From contig WYCW01000007.1 of NCBI GenBank assembly GCA_011392765.1, positions 1-61,051 on the forward strand: 61,051 nucleotides of DNA, in the 5' to 3' direction. Numbering within the stretch: position 1 is the first letter of the stretch; each line of letters opens with the position of its first letter. Source of the stretch: Candidatus Thiosymbion ectosymbiont of Catanema sp. Cochon2018. Lineage in GTDB: Bacteria; Pseudomonadota; Gammaproteobacteria; Chromatiales; Chromatiaceae. Position numbers and translations under genes: made by a program. The notes beneath the pieces are model-generated. The model saw only the letters and a program-made list of their open reading frames with translations. It was not told where the DNA came from and made no database searches. Positions 42,637 through 51,138 of this stretch are shown piece by piece.

Positions 42637-44676
42637 ATGAATAATGCATGTCCTCTGCTCCGGGTCAGCGCATTGACCACCCTGCTCGGTTCCGAGGACC
42701 GACCTATACGGGTGGTGGATGGTGTGGATCTGGAGATTCGCCGCGGCGAAACTTTCGCCCTGCTCGGAGAGTCGGGTTGCGGCAAATCCATGACGGCCCT
42801 CTCCCTGATGCGGCTGTTGCCGTCCTCTGGACGCATTACCAAGGGTTCCGTGCGGCTCGGAGACACCGAGCTGCTGGAGTTACCCGAACGCACCATGCGG
42901 AGGGTAAGGGGCGGGCGTATGGGCATGATCTTCCAGGAGCCCCAGACCTCCCTCAATCCGGTGCTCACGGTCGGGCGGCAGATCGCCGAGGCCGTACGCC
43001 TGCGCGAGGACCACTCCCGCGACCGGACACTTAAGCGGGTCCCGAAGCTCTTGAGGGCGGTCGGCATTCCGGACCCGGAGCGGCGCAGCGGCGAATATCC
43101 GCACCAGCTCTCCGGCGGCATGAAGCAGCGGGTCATGATTGCCATGGCCCTGGCGGGGACCCCGGAGCTCCTGATCGCCGACGAGCCCACCACGGCCCTG
43201 GACGTCACTATCCAGGCCCAGGTCCTGCGCCTGCTCAAGGGCCTGCAGCGCGAGACCGGCATGGCAGTGCTGCTCATTACCCACGACCTCGGCGTAGTGG
43301 CCGAAACCGCGGATCGGCTCGCCGTCATGTACGCCGGTCAGATCCTGGAGACGGCAAGCGTCGCCGATTTTTTCGCCCGCCCGGCCCACCCCTACAGCGG
43401 TAAGCTCATGGCGAGTCTGCCGGCACCCGAGAAACGCGCCGGTGCCCTGGCCGTCATCCCCGGCCGGGTACCAACCCTGGACCAGCCGTTCCAGGGCTGT
43501 CGATTCGTCGACCGCTGCCACCGAGTGATGGACCGCTGCCGGGATCAAGAACCCGCATGGCATGCCCCCTCCCCAAAACATCGGGTGAGATGTCACCTCT
43601 GGGACGGTAGCGAACCGACCGCGACCGCAGGTTCCAAAGAATCGGGAACCAAGGGCGCCGCTCCCTGCGATCGGATGGGCAAAACGGTGCTCCGGGTAGA
43701 CGATCTCAAGGTCCACTTTCCGATCCACAAGGGCGTCTTCCGCCGCGTCGTGGGTCAGGTCAAAGCCGTGGATGGGGTCTCCATGGACCTGCGCGCGGGC
43801 GAAACCCTGGCCCTGGTCGGTGAGTCCGGCTGCGGTAAGACCACGGTAGGCAAGGGCATATTGCGGCTCATCCCGAGCACCGGCGGGATCGTGCGCTTCA
43901 ACGGCACCGACCTGACCCGGCTCGGCGGTCGGGCCATGCGCGGCTACCGCAAGGACCTGCAGATTATCTTCCAAGACCCCTTCGCCGCCATGAACCCCCG
44001 GATGCTGGTAGGCGACATCGTGGGCGAAGGTCTCCAGACCCTTCGCATCGAGCCCAACCGGGCAAAGCGGCTGGAGCGCGTGCACTCCCTGCTGGATCGG
44101 GTCGGGATGCCCGCCGAGGCTGCGGACCGCTACCCCCACGAATTCTCGGGCGGACAGCGCCAACGCATCTGCATCGCCCGCGCCCTGGCAGTCGAGCCCA
44201 AGGTCATCGTCTGTGACGAGCCCACCAGTGCCCTGGACGTCTCGGTCCAGGCCCAGATCCTCAACCTGCTCCAGCAGCTCCAGCGCGACCTAGGCCTGAG
44301 CTACCTCTTCATTACTCACAACCTCTCGGTAGTCTCCTACCTGGCCCACGCAGTAGCCGTCATGTACCTGGGCCGCATCGTCGAACGCGGGACCGTCACC
44401 GAAATCCTGGATGCCCCCCGCCACCCCTACACCAAGGCCCTGCTCTCTGCCGTACCCACAGTCGACCCGGACCGGCGCTGCGAAGTCATCCAGCTCGAAG
44501 GAGACATGCCCTCCCCTTCCCAGCCGCCGGTAGGCTGCCACTTCCACCCCCGGTGTCCGGAGACCGGACCCGAGTGTGCTCGGGCCTACCCGACCGAGAC
44601 ACGCCTGAGCCCTACTCACACCCTGCACTGTGTTCGGGTTGGGGAAGGGAGTCAGGGAAAGTCAGATAGGTGTTAG
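42637..44676 (+). CDS. ABC transporter ATPase, fused DppD-DppF (YejF type)
   Basis: About 679 residues with two complete ATPase domains. First: Walker [10 protein letters not shown], signature [15 protein letters not shown], Walker [15 protein letters not shown]. Second: [43 protein letters not shown]. Each ends in an oligopeptide-type cysteine motif ([30 protein letters not shown]) that may bind Fe-S. It energises the two permeases. ATG 42637 fits the family; an upstream ATG at 42559 adds an unrelated leader. The start lies 84 bp after the yejE-like stop. Confidence 0.88.
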   Translation: MNNACPLLRVSALTTLLGSEDRPIRVVDGVDLEIRRGETFALLGESGCGKSMTALSLMRLLPSSGRITKGSVRLGDTELLELPERTMRRVRGGRMGMIFQEPQTSLNPVLTVGRQIAEAVRLREDHSRDRTLKRVPKLLRAVGIPDPERRSGEYPHQLSGGMKQRVMIAMALAGTPELLIADEPTTALDVTIQAQVLRLLKGLQRETGMAVLLITHDLGVVAETADRLAVMYAGQILETASVADFFARPAHPYSGKLMASLPAPEKRAGALAVIPGRVPTLDQPFQGCRFVDRCHRVMDRCRDQEPAWHAPSPKHRVRCHLWDGSEPTATAGSKESGTKGAAPCDRMGKTVLRVDDLKVHFPIHKGVFRRVVGQVKAVDGVSMDLRAGETLALVGESGCGKTTVGKGILRLIPSTGGIVRFNGTDLTRLGGRAMRGYRKDLQIIFQDPFAAMNPRMLVGDIVGEGLQTLRIEPNRAKRLERVHSLLDRVGMPAEAADRYPHEFSGGQRQRICIARALAVEPKVIVCDEPTSALDVSVQAQILNLLQQLQRDLGLSYLFITHNLSVVSYLAHAVAVMYLGRIVERGTVTEILDAPRHPYTKALLSAVPTVDPDRRCEVIQLEGDMPSPSQPPVGCHFHPRCPETGPECARAYPTETRLSPTHTLHCVRVGEGSQGKSDRC

Positions 44677-44715
44677 GTTCCGTGTGATTATATGCCAAGA
44701 AGGAGCTATCCTTTT

Positions 44716-44891
44716 CCTGAATCCGTGAGATAAATAAGCCGCTCATAGAATAATCTCTTTATAAAACAACAGGATAACGGGAAAATTCATTCACTTTTGG
44801 ACTCACCCAGGAGGTGAAGCAGCCAATCCTTGAATATCAAGTGGAATCGTGAGGTTAGCCACAATCCTAGATTTTATCTCACGGATTCAGG
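44716..44891. mobile_element. Family E MITE, 176 bp, single copy
   Basis: Perfect 19-bp inverted ends (CCTGAATCCGTGAGATAAA and TTTATCTCACGGATTCAGG), flanked on both sides by CTTTT, a 5-bp target duplication. There is no coding capacity. It sits exactly where GC content drops. Confidence 0.8.
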
Positions 44892-45046
44892 CTTTTGACA
44901 AAGCGATCAACGGCTTGTTGCGGTCTATAGACGTCATAAATTATCAAGCCAAGGCCAAAGTGATGTCCCCTTCTGTCTCTTTTTTTACCTATACAAATAT
45001 GCAAAAATGATGTATCAATGTACTTTGGTACTGTGTGTCGTTAGGT

Positions 45047-45141
45047 GGACACTCCGAAAAATACGCTTCACCAACGGCATGCATGAATAATCAATGGCTT
45101 AGAATCGCTTGATTGGCGAAAACATCAATTTTTCAAGGTGC
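45047..45141. repeat. Possible short IS5-type remnant
   Basis: GGACACTCCGAAAAATACG at the left and, inverted, TTTTTCAAGGTGCCC at the right are imperfect complements (about 11 of 16). GGGCACCTTGAAAAA recurs at 55926, and a related end (GGGGACCTCGAAAAATCC, inverted) closes the IS5 fragment near 55400. The rest of 44892-45159 shows no gene. Confidence 0.4.
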
Positions 45142-45159
45142 CCATATAGGAGTATATGA

Positions 45160-45972
45160 ATGCAAAAAGGTATCCGTATAATGATGTGTTTTTTCATGGT
45201 AGGTCTGGGCTACAGCTCAGAAGTGCCCACGAAGACATTGTCAAATCGTCCCGCGGTGCTAGGAAAGCATTTTCGATATGAGGCTAGTAACGGAATAGTC
45301 AGTGCAGTGGTCGATCACTACCTCAGCCGCAAAGCACATGACAGGATCGCCATTTTATCAACCACACAGATTAAGGGTCCATTTATCTCCCGCAAAATCA
45401 GATTTGAGAGCTGGAACCGCAGCACTGACCTGACCCCGGTCATCAATAATCAGTGTGAATACAGGAAGGGCAAGCTGAGACGGTGTTACGCCCTCAAATT
45501 TGAGGGCCAAGACAATGGTAAGTATCTAAGCTGGATACACAAAAACCCCGATCTGAAATTAAGTGATTTATATACTCGCATGAAGACCGGGGTTCCGGGT
45601 ATCCGAACAATATCGGTGAAAAAATACTACAAGAACTTTAATGCAAAGCGCGATAAATTGCATGACATTTCCTCCATAATATTGTCTGCTCCCCAAATGG
45701 GAATTTCATCTCGCAATCGACGACGCACGGTCTACGTGGCGCTCAAGAGAAAAGTTGGGAAATATGCGCTGAAATATGACGGTGTGACACCCGAGGGTCA
45801 TACCTATCTCGCTTTACAAGAGATAGCAGATGATTACGGAAAAATGACAGGCAAGGACCTACCCCACCATGTTTCGGTCAATTCAAGCAAGGGAAACCCC
45901 AGTCGGAGCTATATTACAGGGATTCATATCAAGTATGGCAATGGGGCATTGACCAAAGCCGAATGGCACTAA
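45160..45972 (+). CDS. Secreted hypothetical protein
   Basis: 270 residues. The N-terminus MQKGIRIMMCFFMVGLGYSS looks like a signal peptide. The mature part is basic (YYKNFNAKRDKLHD, SSRNRRRTVYVALKRKVGKY) with two cysteines about 10 residues apart (NNQCEYRKGKLRRCYAL) that could form a disulfide. I do not recognise the family. GGAG lies 8 bases before the ATG. It is the only plus-strand gene of this low-GC region apart from transposases. Confidence 0.6.
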   Translation: MQKGIRIMMCFFMVGLGYSSEVPTKTLSNRPAVLGKHFRYEASNGIVSAVVDHYLSRKAHDRIAILSTTQIKGPFISRKIRFESWNRSTDLTPVINNQCEYRKGKLRRCYALKFEGQDNGKYLSWIHKNPDLKLSDLYTRMKTGVPGIRTISVKKYYKNFNAKRDKLHDISSIILSAPQMGISSRNRRRTVYVALKRKVGKYALKYDGVTPEGHTYLALQEIADDYGKMTGKDLPHHVSVNSSKGNPSRSYITGIHIKYGNGALTKAEWH

Positions 45973-46204
45973 ATCCTGAAGAAAGCCGATAACATCGAGC
46001 GAGCAGAGTTATTTATGTGATCTATAGTTCGGTACGCTTGCTTATCAATAAATCGATAGAGTAAGGTTATCTTTCAGACCGACATTGTCCACCTGGCCCC
46101 CACTAGTTCGGCGGCTCGACTTCGATTGCGAGGTAGGGGTCGGTGGTGGGTTTCATCTAGATCAGCGAAAAGCTGCCACTCAACAAACAAAGTGGGTGTC
46201 CTTT

Positions 46205-46543
46205 TATTGCTTTTATTGCTCGGCCCGTCCAATCGACCAGCTCCAGATAGTCGTCGAAGGCAAAAGGCACCGCCCAGGGTGTCCGTGCAGTGGCATCGAA
46301 AGGCATCAGGGGGGCCTGGGGTAAGACCTGCGTCTCCGCTTCCGGTCGTAACCGCTCCCCATCCAGTGTTGCGTCGGGATCTTTAGCGGTTGCGATCTCC
46401 CGCGGGCCAGCTTCGGCTTCGGAGCTGACCTCCCCCGGCAACCCAACGACGCGCTCCTGAATCGAGGTGTAATCCGAAGTCTCCGACGTCTCGGCCAGCC
46501 CCACCCGGACCGGATTGAGATCTACATAGGCCATCGTTGCCAT
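46205..46543 (-). pseudogene. RAYT (REP-associated tyrosine transposase) fragment
   Basis: About 110 codons from the middle of the protein encoded at 51139: MAYVDLNPVRVGLAETSETS, DYTSIQERVVGLP, LDGERLRPEAETQVLPQAPL and DYLELVDWTGRA. N- and C-terminal parts are missing. At its 3' side the sequence passes directly into the recurrent repeat at 46181. Confidence 0.8.
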
Positions 46544-46579
46544 AAAGGCGAGGGGTTTATAGATCCCCTATCGGGGACT

Positions 46580-46837
46580 CTAAAATCCTAAAATCTCTCG
46601 CTTCATCTCTTCTAATGATAGCTTTTTGCCAGCTTTGAATTCTTCTCTGGCCGTTTCGATTATTTTTATAAATTCCGGATTCGTACTTAATGCTAAGGAC
46701 TCCTGATCCGCACTTTTTAAGGAAACAAGCGCAGCTATAGGCTTTTTATTTGAGGTTAGAACTATCATACCTCCGTCTAATTCGTTGGCATAATCAGATA
46801 ATGGGTTCGACGCTTCAGAAATTTCGATTGCTTTCAT
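46580..46837 (-). CDS. Phd/YefM-like antitoxin
   Basis: 85 residues: MKAIEISEASNPLSDYANEL, GGMIVLTSNKKPIAALVSLK, with a C-terminal toxin-binding tail (REEFKAGKKLSLEEMKREIL). It is encoded after the toxin and overlaps it by 4 bp. Confidence 0.8.
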   Translation of the reverse strand: MKAIEISEASNPLSDYANELDGGMIVLTSNKKPIAALVSLKSADQESLALSTNPEFIKIIETAREEFKAGKKLSLEEMKREILGF

Positions 46838-47130
46838 AAATCTACCTCTCTGTTCCCAATGTATAATCTATTTCCTTTTTTGTAACCGACAGCTAGAATT
46901 TTGACGATATAAGGCTCATCACATGTTACTTCGTAGAAAACGCGAAGATTTCCTATACGCAACTCCCACGGTGCAATAGGATTTGGTCGGAGTGATTTTC
47001 TATTCCTGGTTTCCAATAGTGGTTCATACTGTAGCTGTTTTTCTATTGAATCAAGTATTGTGACTCTATGATGAGCCGTCAAATATCTCAGTTGATCTTT
47101 AACAGATTCAGCAAAGTCTATCGTATACAT
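46834..47130 (-). CDS. RelE/ParE-type toxin
   Basis: 98 residues: MYTIDFAESVKDQLRYLTAH, SIEKQLQYEPLLETRNRKSL, PWELRIGNLRVFYEV and VKILAVGYKKGNRLYIG fit a RelE-type mRNA interferase or gyrase-type ParE toxin. Intact. Toxin-first operon with the Phd-like antitoxin. Confidence 0.82.
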   Translation of the reverse strand: MYTIDFAESVKDQLRYLTAHHRVTILDSIEKQLQYEPLLETRNRKSLRPNPIAPWELRIGNLRVFYEVTCDEPYIVKILAVGYKKGNRLYIGNREVDL

Positions 47131-47160
47131 GAACCTCTTACTCTGTACATCTTGGGTATC

Positions 47161-47262
47161 CTTTTATTCTTGCCAGATTCTGGGAGGAATTGGAGCACTC
47201 GGATACCGACGGCGGTAATCAACAGGGCCACGGCCACGCCACCGAACGAACTAGAACAGGAT
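47161..47262 (-). pseudogene. NrfD/DsrP-like 3' fragment
   Basis: Minus-strand frame reads SFGGVAVALLITAVGIRVLQ then FLPES, the pattern of the last membrane helix and tail of NrfD/PsrC/DsrP-type subunits. The same tail occurs at about 59210-59310 (LLGIGGVAVAL then ITAVGIRVLQFLPESLAD). Only about 30 codons remain. Confidence 0.4.
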
Positions 47263-47322
47263 GACAAACAAAGGTGAGTGTCCTTTTATTTTTGCTCCGA
47301 TTGAAATCAGATAAGTCTGAGA

Positions 47323-47649
47323 TTAACGGCAGTTCTTATCGTTATAAAGCTGGGTTAAATGAGAGCGTCTACGACTTATGGCTTCCATAGCTTGACCCGC
47401 ATCGTAGTAAGTATAGGCTAATCCAGGCAACCAAAATAAAGCAGCGGCAACATTAGTCCCTGTGACCCCTTTCTTCGATTCCACATCTTCCTCTGCCTGG
47501 TCTAATTTATTTAGCTCTATTCTTAGCTGGTTACAAGATAACCTGTTATCACCTACTTGAACCACCGGAACTTTTCTCGATGTAGCACAGCCTCCAACCA
47601 AAAAACCAGCAATCAAAATTGATAATAGAGCTACCGTTGTTTTGTTCAT
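47323..47649 (-). CDS. Small lipoprotein
   Basis: 108 residues. MNKTTVALLSILIAGFLVGG then CATS is a type II signal with a lipobox (LVGGC). A helical middle (RIELNKLDQAEEDVESKK) is followed by a hydrophobic stretch (VAAALFWLPGLAYTYYDA). AGAGGT precedes ATG 47649. Function unknown; it resembles small envelope lipoproteins. Confidence 0.7.
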   Translation of the reverse strand: MNKTTVALLSILIAGFLVGGCATSRKVPVVQVGDNRLSCNQLRIELNKLDQAEEDVESKKGVTGTNVAAALFWLPGLAYTYYDAGQAMEAISRRRSHLTQLYNDKNCR

Positions 47650-47744
47650 TGCAAAATACCTCTGTTTTAGGTTGGGGTGAGGAACGAACCCCAACGCAAA
47701 GACTACATGACTGGAACCACGAATAAAACATAATAGGTGCAACC

Positions 47745-48059
47745 CTAATGATGCAGTCCATCAATATCGTGGACGACGATAGCCAAACCAATCAGTAAAA
47801 CCACTAATGCTGCTACAACAAACCAGACCATCACTCTTCCTCCAAATTCTTTGAAACGTTTCATTGCTGCGCGGTTTACCCACACGACTACCACGGTAAG
47901 AATTACGACAGCAATGAACCCAAAAATAATCAGAACACTAGATGTTCTATCATAGTTCTGAGCAAGCCACCCAACAAGCGAGACATCAATAGCAACACAT
48001 ATACCAAAGACAATTTTCAACCAACCCAGTTCTTCTTTAATTCGATCGGTTTTTGACAT
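47745..48059 (-). CDS. Three-helix membrane protein of unknown function
   Basis: 104 residues. After a charged start (MSKTDRIKEELGWLK) come three membrane segments: IVFGICVAIDVSLVGWLA, VLIIFGFIAVVILTVVVVWV and VMVWFVVAALVVLLIGLAIV. The linker NRAAMKRFKEFGGR is basic. No family recognised beyond small membrane proteins. It lies between the lipoprotein and the Costars gene in the same orientation. Confidence 0.65.
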   Translation of the reverse strand: MSKTDRIKEELGWLKIVFGICVAIDVSLVGWLAQNYDRTSSVLIIFGFIAVVILTVVVVWVNRAAMKRFKEFGGRVMVWFVVAALVVLLIGLAIVVHDIDGLHH

Positions 48060-48126
48060 GTTCTTGTTTTAATATATTGTTTAGAAAGGATTAGGTCAAA
48101 CAAAGAACAAAGTGGGTATCCTTATT

Positions 48127-48375
48127 CTAATCTTCCTGCAGTAGGATAATTGGCACATTATCATGGACCCCTTGCAACAACATCTCTCCTTCATAGCTGA
48201 TAATTTTCTTACGTTTAGCAGCCCTCAAAGTACCAACGAGTGTTTCAAATAGATTGGCACACCTGGGGTCGTTGAACAATGTGCCAAACGTAACAGTGAT
48301 CCGGCCCTCTGCATTGCGATTTCCGAGTCTCTTTATCTCTTCTACGAGGAGTCCAACTTCTTGATCTACATTCAT
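48127..48375 (-). CDS. Costars-domain protein (ABRACL-like)
   Basis: 82 residues. MNVDQEVGLLVEEIKRLGNR, TFGTLFNDPRCANLFETLVG, TLRAAKRKKIISYEGEMLLQ and GVHDNVPIILLQED follow the Costars family from end to end, including length. As I recall it, human ABRACL starts MNVDHEVNLLVEEIHRLG and also ends GVHDDVDIILLQD. In eukaryotes Costars proteins act in actin dynamics. A bacterial copy this close to the eukaryotic form points to transfer. ATG 48375 matches the family start. The recurrent repeat follows its stop within a few bases. Confidence 0.85.
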   Translation of the reverse strand: MNVDQEVGLLVEEIKRLGNRNAEGRITVTFGTLFNDPRCANLFETLVGTLRAAKRKKIISYEGEMLLQGVHDNVPIILLQED

Positions 48376-48384
48376 AGCTCTCAC

Positions 48385-48784
48385 CGAAACGGTTTGTGAA
48401 GGTCATGCGGAACGGCCGGAATGAAACGCCGGCTACTCAACAGACATATATTACTGGTCGGAACCTCAGATCGAGAGACTCCGTACTTTATTTGTAGTTT
48501 TTTCAGTTTCGTTGACACCATAGACTTCTTACTTCTTGTGGTATCACAATTGAATTCAATGCCATTAAGTTAGCTGTTGGCCATTCACCGATGCGGAAGA
48601 GAAAACCACGAATCACGCGAATTTCCGCGAATCGATTCGCGAGGATTCGCGTGATTCGTAGTTTCTTCTCTTACTTTGCCGACTGGTAGCGCTTAACTTA
48701 ATGGCATTGCGGTTGAATTCACCCATTGCCGAGAGGCATACTGAACATGGAAGGGTACAAACAAATCCGGGCCAAAAGAAGCTT
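48385..48784. other. Gap dominated by a family B element; no gene seen
   Basis: 48557-48709 is a family B copy. On either side I find no supported reading frame; the GNAT gene ends at 48785. Confidence 0.6.
48557..48709. mobile_element. Family B element
   Basis: The termini CAATGCCATTAAGTTAG and TAACTTAATGGCATTG are complete. The flanks CAATTGAATT and CGGTTGAATT match at 8 of 10 positions, a decayed target duplication. Confidence 0.9.
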
Positions 48785-49237
48785 TCATACCGCCTTTATC
48801 ATTATCCAGGCAAGATCTCCAACCACCCACCTGGGGTTGCCGACACGTTCATAGCCCCTCTGTTCATATAGGCGGATGCCGGCATCATTGTCTACACCCA
48901 CCTCCAGGTTCACACTTTGTAGACCCTCTCGTCGCGCCCTATGCTCCACCTCTTCCATGAGAGCAGTCCCAATACCTCTTCTACGGAATTTGGGACCCAG
49001 ATCCAAAGCCAACAGTCTCAAAGAGTTCGGCAGTTGATAGAGAAGACTGGTAGTACTGACAGTGCCAACTACCTCCCCATCCAGCTCGGCAATGAGCATA
49101 TTCCTGAAGCCTTTCAGATGCTCTTTCCAGCGTTGGTTCAGTTGATCAATCATCACTTCGGGCGATAGGTTAGCCGCCAGGTTTGCGATTTCGTCCTCAT
49201 CCGGGCAACGAATGATAATATTCAATGAGCATAACAA
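48785..49237 (-). CDS. GNAT-family N-acetyltransferase
   Basis: About 150 residues. GEVVGTVSTTSLLYQLPN, then LGPKFRRRGIGTALMEEVEH (motif A, Q/RxxGxG/A for acetyl-CoA), NLEVGVDNDAGIRLYEQRGY (motif B) and ERVGNPRWV. It transfers an acetyl group from acetyl-CoA to an unknown amine. The start is TTG at 49237 or 49225. It is the only ordinary enzyme gene in the low-GC array. Confidence 0.85.
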   Translation of the reverse strand: MLCSLNIIIRCPDEDEIANLAANLSPEVMIDQLNQRWKEHLKGFRNMLIAELDGEVVGTVSTTSLLYQLPNSLRLLALDLGPKFRRRGIGTALMEEVEHRARREGLQSVNLEVGVDNDAGIRLYEQRGYERVGNPRWVVGDLAWIMIKAV

Positions 49238-49368
49238 GCGTTGATAAAATTTCCATTGCTATCGCCTTACCCGACTTACCACGACAAGCGGCGGCGGCGA
49301 ACTTAATGGCATTGACATGCAAGTGACCTGGACGAGCAAATCAGCGAGTTTTTAGTCTGACTACCCTA

Positions 49369-50410
49369 TCACGCCGTCTGCTTGGCCACAAACATCGTCC
49401 GTGCTGCTCGGATACTACGTAGGTACTTGGCCTGACGCCGGGCGCAGAGATTCACAAGCGACGCCGGTGCGCCGACCGCCGTTCCGAACTCCTTCAGAAG
49501 ACGCTCGGCAGAGCTGATGAACCGCTCCCCATCGATACCCAGTCGGGCAAGAATCTTGGGTTCTTGTTCCTCGATGTATCCACGTTTATCCGTGCGTAAC
49601 GCCCGGCCCGTCCAATCGACCAGCTCCAGATAGTCGTCGAAGGCAAAAGGCACCGCCCTAGGGGTCTGTGCAGTGGCATCAAAGGGCATCAGCGGGGCTT
49701 GAGGTAAGACTTGCGTCTCGGCCTCCGGTTGTAACCTCTCCCCATCAAGCATTACTTCGGGCGCTGTGACGGTTGTGGTCTCCTGCGAGCCGACTTCGGA
49801 CCCTACCTCTTCCGGCAATTCGCCGACGCGTTCCTGAATCGAAGTATAGTCCGAGGTCTCCGGCGCCTCGGCCAGCCCCGCCCCAATGCCATTAAGTTAG
49901 CTGTTGGCCACTTAGAGAAAACTACGAATCACGCGAATTTCCGCGAATCGATTCGCGAGGATTCGCGTGATTCGTAGTTTCTTCTCTTACTTTGCCGACC
50001 GGTAACGCTTAACTTAATGGCATTGAGCCCCGCCCGGACCGGATTCAGATCCACATAGGCCATCGCCGCCAGCAGCGCCTTCTCATCGAGCAACGCCTGG
50101 CTCTTGAAGCGACCCTCCCAGAAACGCCCCTTTACCCCATCCTCCGCATTGGCCCGACGGGCGATGTGCTCGTTGAGAGTACGCATGAACCAGGACAGAT
50201 CATGTAATCGTCCCCGATAGACCTCAGCAAGTTCTTCAACCTTGGCAATCTCCGCCTGAGTCATCTCCGCTCGTGATTCCGAGAGATAGCGCGTTACCAA
50301 CAATGGTCCGGTAAAGAGCACCGTCCAGCGTCTCAGGACTTCTTCTATCGACCACTCCAAGGCCCGTTCCCGGTCAATGCGCACCACGATGTGATAGTGG
50401 TTACTCATCA
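49369..50410 (-). pseudogene. Second RAYT copy, 5' truncated and split by a family B element
   Basis: 50036-50410 encodes MSNHYHIVVRIDRERALEWS ... FWEGRFKSQALLDEKALLAA ... YVDLNPVRAG. 49369-49883 encodes the remainder through LCARRQAKYLRSIRAARTMF. A family B element lies between, with AGCCCCGCCC duplicated; removing it rejoins the frame. The first ~75 codons are missing. Very similar to 51139-52251. Confidence 0.85.
49884..50025. mobile_element. Family B element inside RAYT with perfect 10-bp target duplication
   Basis: CAATGCCATTAAGTTAG to TAACTTAATGGCATTG, flanked by AGCCCCGCCC at 49874-49883 and 50026-50035. This copy gives the cleanest definition of the element ends. Confidence 0.95.
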
Positions 50411-50506
50411 CTGGTCAAGATTCCTGGCTGTGGACTGAGGGGAATGCTAGCTCAGCGGGAGGATCAGGCCAAACAAAGTGGGTATCCCTCTGATTGCAAT
50501 ATCCTG

Positions 50507-50740
50507 TTATGCCAAGTTATTCCATTCAATAGGTGAGATAGTATGACTTATAATTACTTCTATCTCACTTATTATCATGCGTAACTGTGGAACTGAATAC
50601 TCGGAATTTGAAGGAATACTCAAACGATGAGTTTCAAAAACCATAAACTGATGCCGTGTTCCGGAATATGGTCCCTCAAACCCTAATTTCCGAAGTCGTT
50701 TAATAAAAATGCGACGCTTACACGGCTGCCATCGGTTCAT
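50507..50740 (-). CDS. HicA-type mRNA interferase toxin
   Basis: 77 residues of the HicA (YcfA) dsRBD-like fold: KRRIFIKRLRKLGFEGPYSG, TRHQFMVFETHRLSIPSNSE (catalytic His) and YSVPQLRMIISE. It is encoded after and overlaps the HicB gene by 23 bp. The recurrent repeat starts shortly after its stop. Confidence 0.85.
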   Translation of the reverse strand: MNRWQPCKRRIFIKRLRKLGFEGPYSGTRHQFMVFETHRLSIPSNSEYSVPQLRMIISEIEVIISHTISPIEWNNLA

Positions 50741-50987
50741 GAGATGGTCCTTTATTCAAATCATACCCTTCGATAATTGGAATATGATGCCCTAATCTTA
50801 ATCCGACTAAAATCCAGTCTTCAAGCGTGGATTGTAATTCCTTTTCACACTCCTTCAGAGTTTTACCAAAAGCAATTACACCCTTGCATAATGCTATACG
50901 CCCAAAGAATGTACCATCTTCAAGTTTGTCATATTCAGCACAAGATAATGCGCTTTCAATATATCCTGTAAAAATATACTTTAGCAT
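50718..50987 (-). CDS. HicB-type antitoxin
   Basis: About 89 residues: MLKYIFTGYIESALSCAEYD, DGTFFGRIALCKGVIAFGKT and LKECEKELQSTLEDWILVGL are the HicB RNase H-like antitoxin fold. ATG 50987 fits the family better than the upstream codon. Confidence 0.85.
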   Translation of the reverse strand: MLKYIFTGYIESALSCAEYDKLEDGTFFGRIALCKGVIAFGKTLKECEKELQSTLEDWILVGLRLGHHIPIIEGYDLNKGPSHEPMAAV

Positions 50988-51138
50988 TTCTTTATCCTTT
51001 AACAATTCTCGGGCTAATCTTTTGCATCATACCTCTTACCACTGCGCGTGACGACATCTTCTTCGCTACGACACATTTCCAGGAATGCGAATAACCTGGA
51101 CGAGCAAACCGGCGAATCCCTAGCCTGGCTCGACCCCA

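Noticed and set aside
36356-44676. Complete yejABEF operon
   Set aside because: No substrate-binding protein gene is present and the permease genes are not adjacent.
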